DNA from: Aquimarina latercula DSM 2041
GTDB taxonomy: Bacteria; Bacteroidota; Bacteroidia; Flavobacteriales; Flavobacteriaceae
Length of the DNA: 64,000 nt
Assembly (NCBI RefSeq): GCF_000430645.1
Contig: NZ_AUMK01000003.1
Span: 310,001 to 374,000, forward strand
Direction of reading: 5' to 3'
Position 1 is the stretch's first letter. Each line of letters starts with the position of its first letter. Position numbers and translations under genes: made by a program. Shown piece after piece: positions 61,889 to 64,000 of this stretch. The notes under the pieces were generated by a model that saw nothing but the letters and a program-made list of their open reading frames with translations, did not search any database and had not been told where the DNA came from.

Positions 61889-62581
61889 ATGAGATCACAC
61901 AATATCAAAAACTCAAAAAAACTAGCATATTTAGGAATATTATTAATCACTATCATGAGTTGTAAATCTATGAAAAACGCCGAATTAGGTGGTTTTATAG
62001 GAGCAGCGGGTGGCGCCATTATTGGAGGAGTAATTGGAGAGAATATAGGAGAAGAAGGAGAAATTGGTGCCGTCATTGGTGGTATTGTTGGAGCAACGGT
62101 AGGGAGTATTATAGGAAATCAAATGGATCAACAAGCAAAAAAGATCGAAGAAGAAATGCCTGCAGTCGTTGTACAAAGAGTAGAAGAAGATATTAATATT
62201 GTTTTTGATGAAGAAAGCGGTGTCTATTTTAATACCAATAAGTATGATTTAAATGCAAGTTCTAAAGAAACCATCAATAAATTAGCAGAAATACTTAAAG
62301 AATACCCTAATTCTAATATTCTAATCGAAGGTCATACCGATAATGTTGGTAAAGAAGAATCTAATTTTATTCTATCAAAATATAGAGCACAATCAGTTAG
62401 AGATTATCTTATAACACAAGGTGTTGATGAAGAGAGATTTACTGTCACTTATTATGGCGAATCACAACCTAAATATCCAAATGATACTTCTGAAGGGAAG
62501 TCCAAAAATAGAAGGGTAGAAGTTACTATATCACCAAATGAAGAATTAAGAAGACAAGCAGTTGCGCAAATAAAAGAGTAA
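61889..62581 (+). CDS. Glycine-zipper OmpA-family lipoprotein, copy 2
   Basis: A 230-residue paralog of the 60494 protein. It has a lipobox 'I-T-I-M-S-C', the Gly-zipper ('G-G-A-I-I-G-G-V-I-G-E-N-I-G') and the OmpA domain ('G-H-T-D-N-V-G-K-E-E-S', 'S-E-G-K-S-K-N-R-R-V-E'). The same length and domain order as copy 1 show a tandem duplication. Confidence 0.9.
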   Translation: MRSHNIKNSKKLAYLGILLITIMSCKSMKNAELGGFIGAAGGAIIGGVIGENIGEEGEIGAVIGGIVGATVGSIIGNQMDQQAKKIEEEMPAVVVQRVEEDINIVFDEESGVYFNTNKYDLNASSKETINKLAEILKEYPNSNILIEGHTDNVGKEESNFILSKYRAQSVRDYLITQGVDEERFTVTYYGESQPKYPNDTSEGKSKNRRVEVTISPNEELRRQAVAQIKE

Positions 62582-62602
62582 GGTTTTGTAATTGAGAATG
62601 AT

Positions 62603-62628
62603 AAATCCCGACTTAAAAGTTGGGATTT
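62603..62628 (+). terminator. Terminator after the second lipocalin/OmpA pair
   Basis: AAATCCCGAC pairs with GTTGGGATTT (one G-T pair) around a 6-base loop (TTAAAA), followed by TTTT. It is 21 bases after the OmpA stop. Confidence 0.8.
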
Positions 62629-62660
62629 TTTTATGCACAAAATTTATGTATCTTCAATAA

Positions 62661-63788
62661 ATGAATAGTCATAAGCACATAGTTATTATTGGTGGCGGTC
62701 TGTCTGGTTTGACTAGTGCAATACATTTGGCTAAGTATCAAATACCTGTGCTTATTATAGAAAAAGATCAGTATCCAAAACATAAAGTTTGTGGAGAATA
62801 TATTTCTAACGAAATAATGCCATACTTTGATTTTTTGGGAATAAAATTAGATGATTTAGGAGTAGTAAAAATTTCAGAATTAAATATAAGCACAACAAAA
62901 GGTAAAATAATAAAAAGTAAACTTCCTTTAGGTGGTTTTGGTATTAGTCGATATACACTAGATAATTACTTATGGAATTTAGCAAAAAGTTTAGGTGTAC
63001 AAACACTAAATGATCAAGTTTTAGATGTAGGCTACAAAAAAAACAGGTTTTCTGTAAAAACGGCTAATAATGCATTGATTACTAGTGATTATGTTATAGG
63101 AGCTTATGGGAAGCGATCCATATTAGATAAAAAGTTGGAACGTGATTTTAGTAAAAATAAATCTCCTTGGCTAGCAGTTAAAGCTCATTATAAGTCCAGT
63201 TTTAATCCTAATACAGTGGCGTTACATAATTTTGATGGAGGTTACTGTGGATTATCTATGGTAGAGAATAATACTGTAAATGCATGTTATCTCGTAAACT
63301 ATGATAGTTTTAAAAGGTGTAAGGATATAGATCATTTTGAAGAGAATGTGCTTAAGAAAAACCCTTATTTAAAAGATTTCTTTGAAAACTCTCAACGAAT
63401 ATTCGAAAAACCGATTACTATAAGTCAAATTAATTTTGATAGAAAACAGCCCGTCGAAAATCATGTTTTTATGTTAGGTGATGCGGCAGGATTAATCCAC
63501 CCTTTATGTGGCAATGGCATGGCAATGGCTATACAGAGTGCTAAAATCTTATGTGAACTGTTAATTAATAATTATGAATCTAATATATATACATTAGAAA
63601 AGATAGAAGAGCTTTATTCAAAAGAATGGAAAACAATGTTTTCTAAAAGATTATATGCTGGACGTATACTTCAAAAGATGCTGTTAAATGAAACTATACA
63701 ACAAATAGGTCTGAAAGTGGCAACTTTAGTCCCGGTCATTGTTCCGAAAATTATAAAGCAAACACACGGAAAACCTTTAATATGTTAG
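62661..63788 (+). CDS. FAD-dependent oxidoreductase (geranylgeranyl-reductase-like)
   Basis: A 375-residue protein. The Rossmann start is 'I-I-G-G-G-L-S-G-L-T-S-A' at about 9-20, followed by 'I-E-K-D-Q-Y-P-K-H-K-V-C-G-E-Y' (FAD) and 'M-L-G-D-A-A-G-L-I-H-P' (second FAD site). It resembles the geranylgeranyl reductase/halogenase branch of flavin monooxygenases. Its stop overlaps the next gene's start by 7 bases. In Bacteroidota this oxidoreductase and the following methyltransferase often sit beside a type III polyketide synthase. Confidence 0.88.
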   Translation: MNSHKHIVIIGGGLSGLTSAIHLAKYQIPVLIIEKDQYPKHKVCGEYISNEIMPYFDFLGIKLDDLGVVKISELNISTTKGKIIKSKLPLGGFGISRYTLDNYLWNLAKSLGVQTLNDQVLDVGYKKNRFSVKTANNALITSDYVIGAYGKRSILDKKLERDFSKNKSPWLAVKAHYKSSFNPNTVALHNFDGGYCGLSMVENNTVNACYLVNYDSFKRCKDIDHFEENVLKKNPYLKDFFENSQRIFEKPITISQINFDRKQPVENHVFMLGDAAGLIHPLCGNGMAMAIQSAKILCELLINNYESNIYTLEKIEELYSKEWKTMFSKRLYAGRILQKMLLNETIQQIGLKVATLVPVIVPKIIKQTHGKPLIC

Positions 63789-64000
63789 AAAACTTTACGA
63801 ATAGAAGTAATGAAGCAGAATTAATGGATGATCCCCAGGTTAATGAAAAAGATTTGGCAGTGGCTTTAAGGGATATATCTAGAGTAAATAAACTATTAGG
63901 AGGCAATAGTATCACTATCAAATCGGTATTAAATAAAATAAAAAGTAAGGATAATAAATCTGAATGGATTATTACAGATTTGGGATGTGGTGATGGTCAA
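63782..64000 (+). CDS. SAM-dependent methyltransferase, N-terminus only
   Basis: The frame from ATG 63782 gives 73 residues before the window ends. 'E-L-M-D-D-P' and 'R-V-N-K-L-L-G-G-N' at the start, and 'I-T-D-L-G-C-G-D-G-Q' at the end (SAM-binding motif I), identify a class I methyltransferase. It overlaps the upstream FAD oxidoreductase, so the two are coupled. Confidence 0.82.
   Translation, partial: MLENFTNRSNEAELMDDPQVNEKDLAVALRDISRVNKLLGGNSITIKSVLNKIKSKDNKSEWIITDLGCGDGQ

Noticed and set aside
1..64000. CRISPR arrays, tRNA or rRNA genes
   Set aside because: No regularly spaced repeats and no cloverleaf- or rRNA-like conserved stretches were seen by eye; tRNAscan-SE and Infernal runs would settle it.

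Overview
The window is AT-rich and densely coded. It reads as a chromosomal segment of a marine Flavobacteriaceae bacterium (Bacteroidota; an Aquimarina-like genus is plausible but not proven). The evidence is a type IX secretion C-terminal sorting domain, many short lipoproteins with an S-C lipobox, carboxypeptidase-regulatory-like domains and a TonB plug, TAnnTTTG promoter boxes, few Shine-Dalgarno sites, several probable TTG starts, a classical menaquinone pathway, and a tiny membrane protein next to ettA. No tRNA, rRNA, insertion sequence, integrase or CRISPR array was seen.

Layout. 1-4 kb: a cut GIN-domain (DUF2807) protein, DoxX, a MalS-like alpha-amylase lipoprotein and a membrane AraC regulator. 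4-9 kb: a menaquinone block (menA, UPF0173 hydrolase, menC, CPBP protease, menE). 9-12.5 kb: a von Willebrand A protein carrying a TonB plug but no barrel, and a secreted M24 peptidase. 12.5-18.2 kb (minus): lipoproteins, two Cys-rich peptides with double-glycine leaders (one with a knottin-like cysteine pattern), a T9SS cargo protein and a TPR-membrane-AraC regulator. 18.2-28 kb: acyl-CoA carboxylase beta, a secreted nuclease, an ettA operon (small membrane protein, ettA, hypothetical, HAD, CAT-like), an outer-membrane barrel, a DUF5648-like lipoprotein and rluE. 28-35 kb: a HExxH protein without signal peptide, a cold-shock protein, an MBL lipoprotein, TauE, SulP, an adhesin-like protein and an EamA exporter.

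35-45.5 kb is the accessory heart. It holds a sugar-lactone-type FAD oxidase gene with two in-frame stops, a Bor-like lipoprotein, and a hipBA toxin-antitoxin operon with four operator palindromes and a third, membrane-protein gene. A DUF2293 / 56-residue basic protein / YchJ trio follows. Then comes a RiPP-like locus: a double-glycine precursor, two hairpins, a radical SAM/SPASM maturase of the FxsB/GrrM-like kind, two orphan proteins and a double-OmpA protein.

45.5-64 kb: pirin, a cation/proton antiporter, a WYL regulator with a small ABM-like protein and a HEAT-repeat DNA-alkylation-repair-like protein; a glycogen block (glgA-glgC-glgB plus a GH31 alpha-glucosidase); an M48 protease and a UMF1-type transporter; a tandemly duplicated lipocalin/OmpA pair; and finally a FAD oxidoreductase overlapping a methyltransferase cut by the window end. 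That last pairing often sits beside a type III polyketide synthase in Bacteroidota.

The best candidates for undescribed biology are the RiPP-like locus at 41.9-45.5 kb, the knottin-like leader peptide at 13.85-14.05 kb, and the three-gene hipBA operon with its array of operators.
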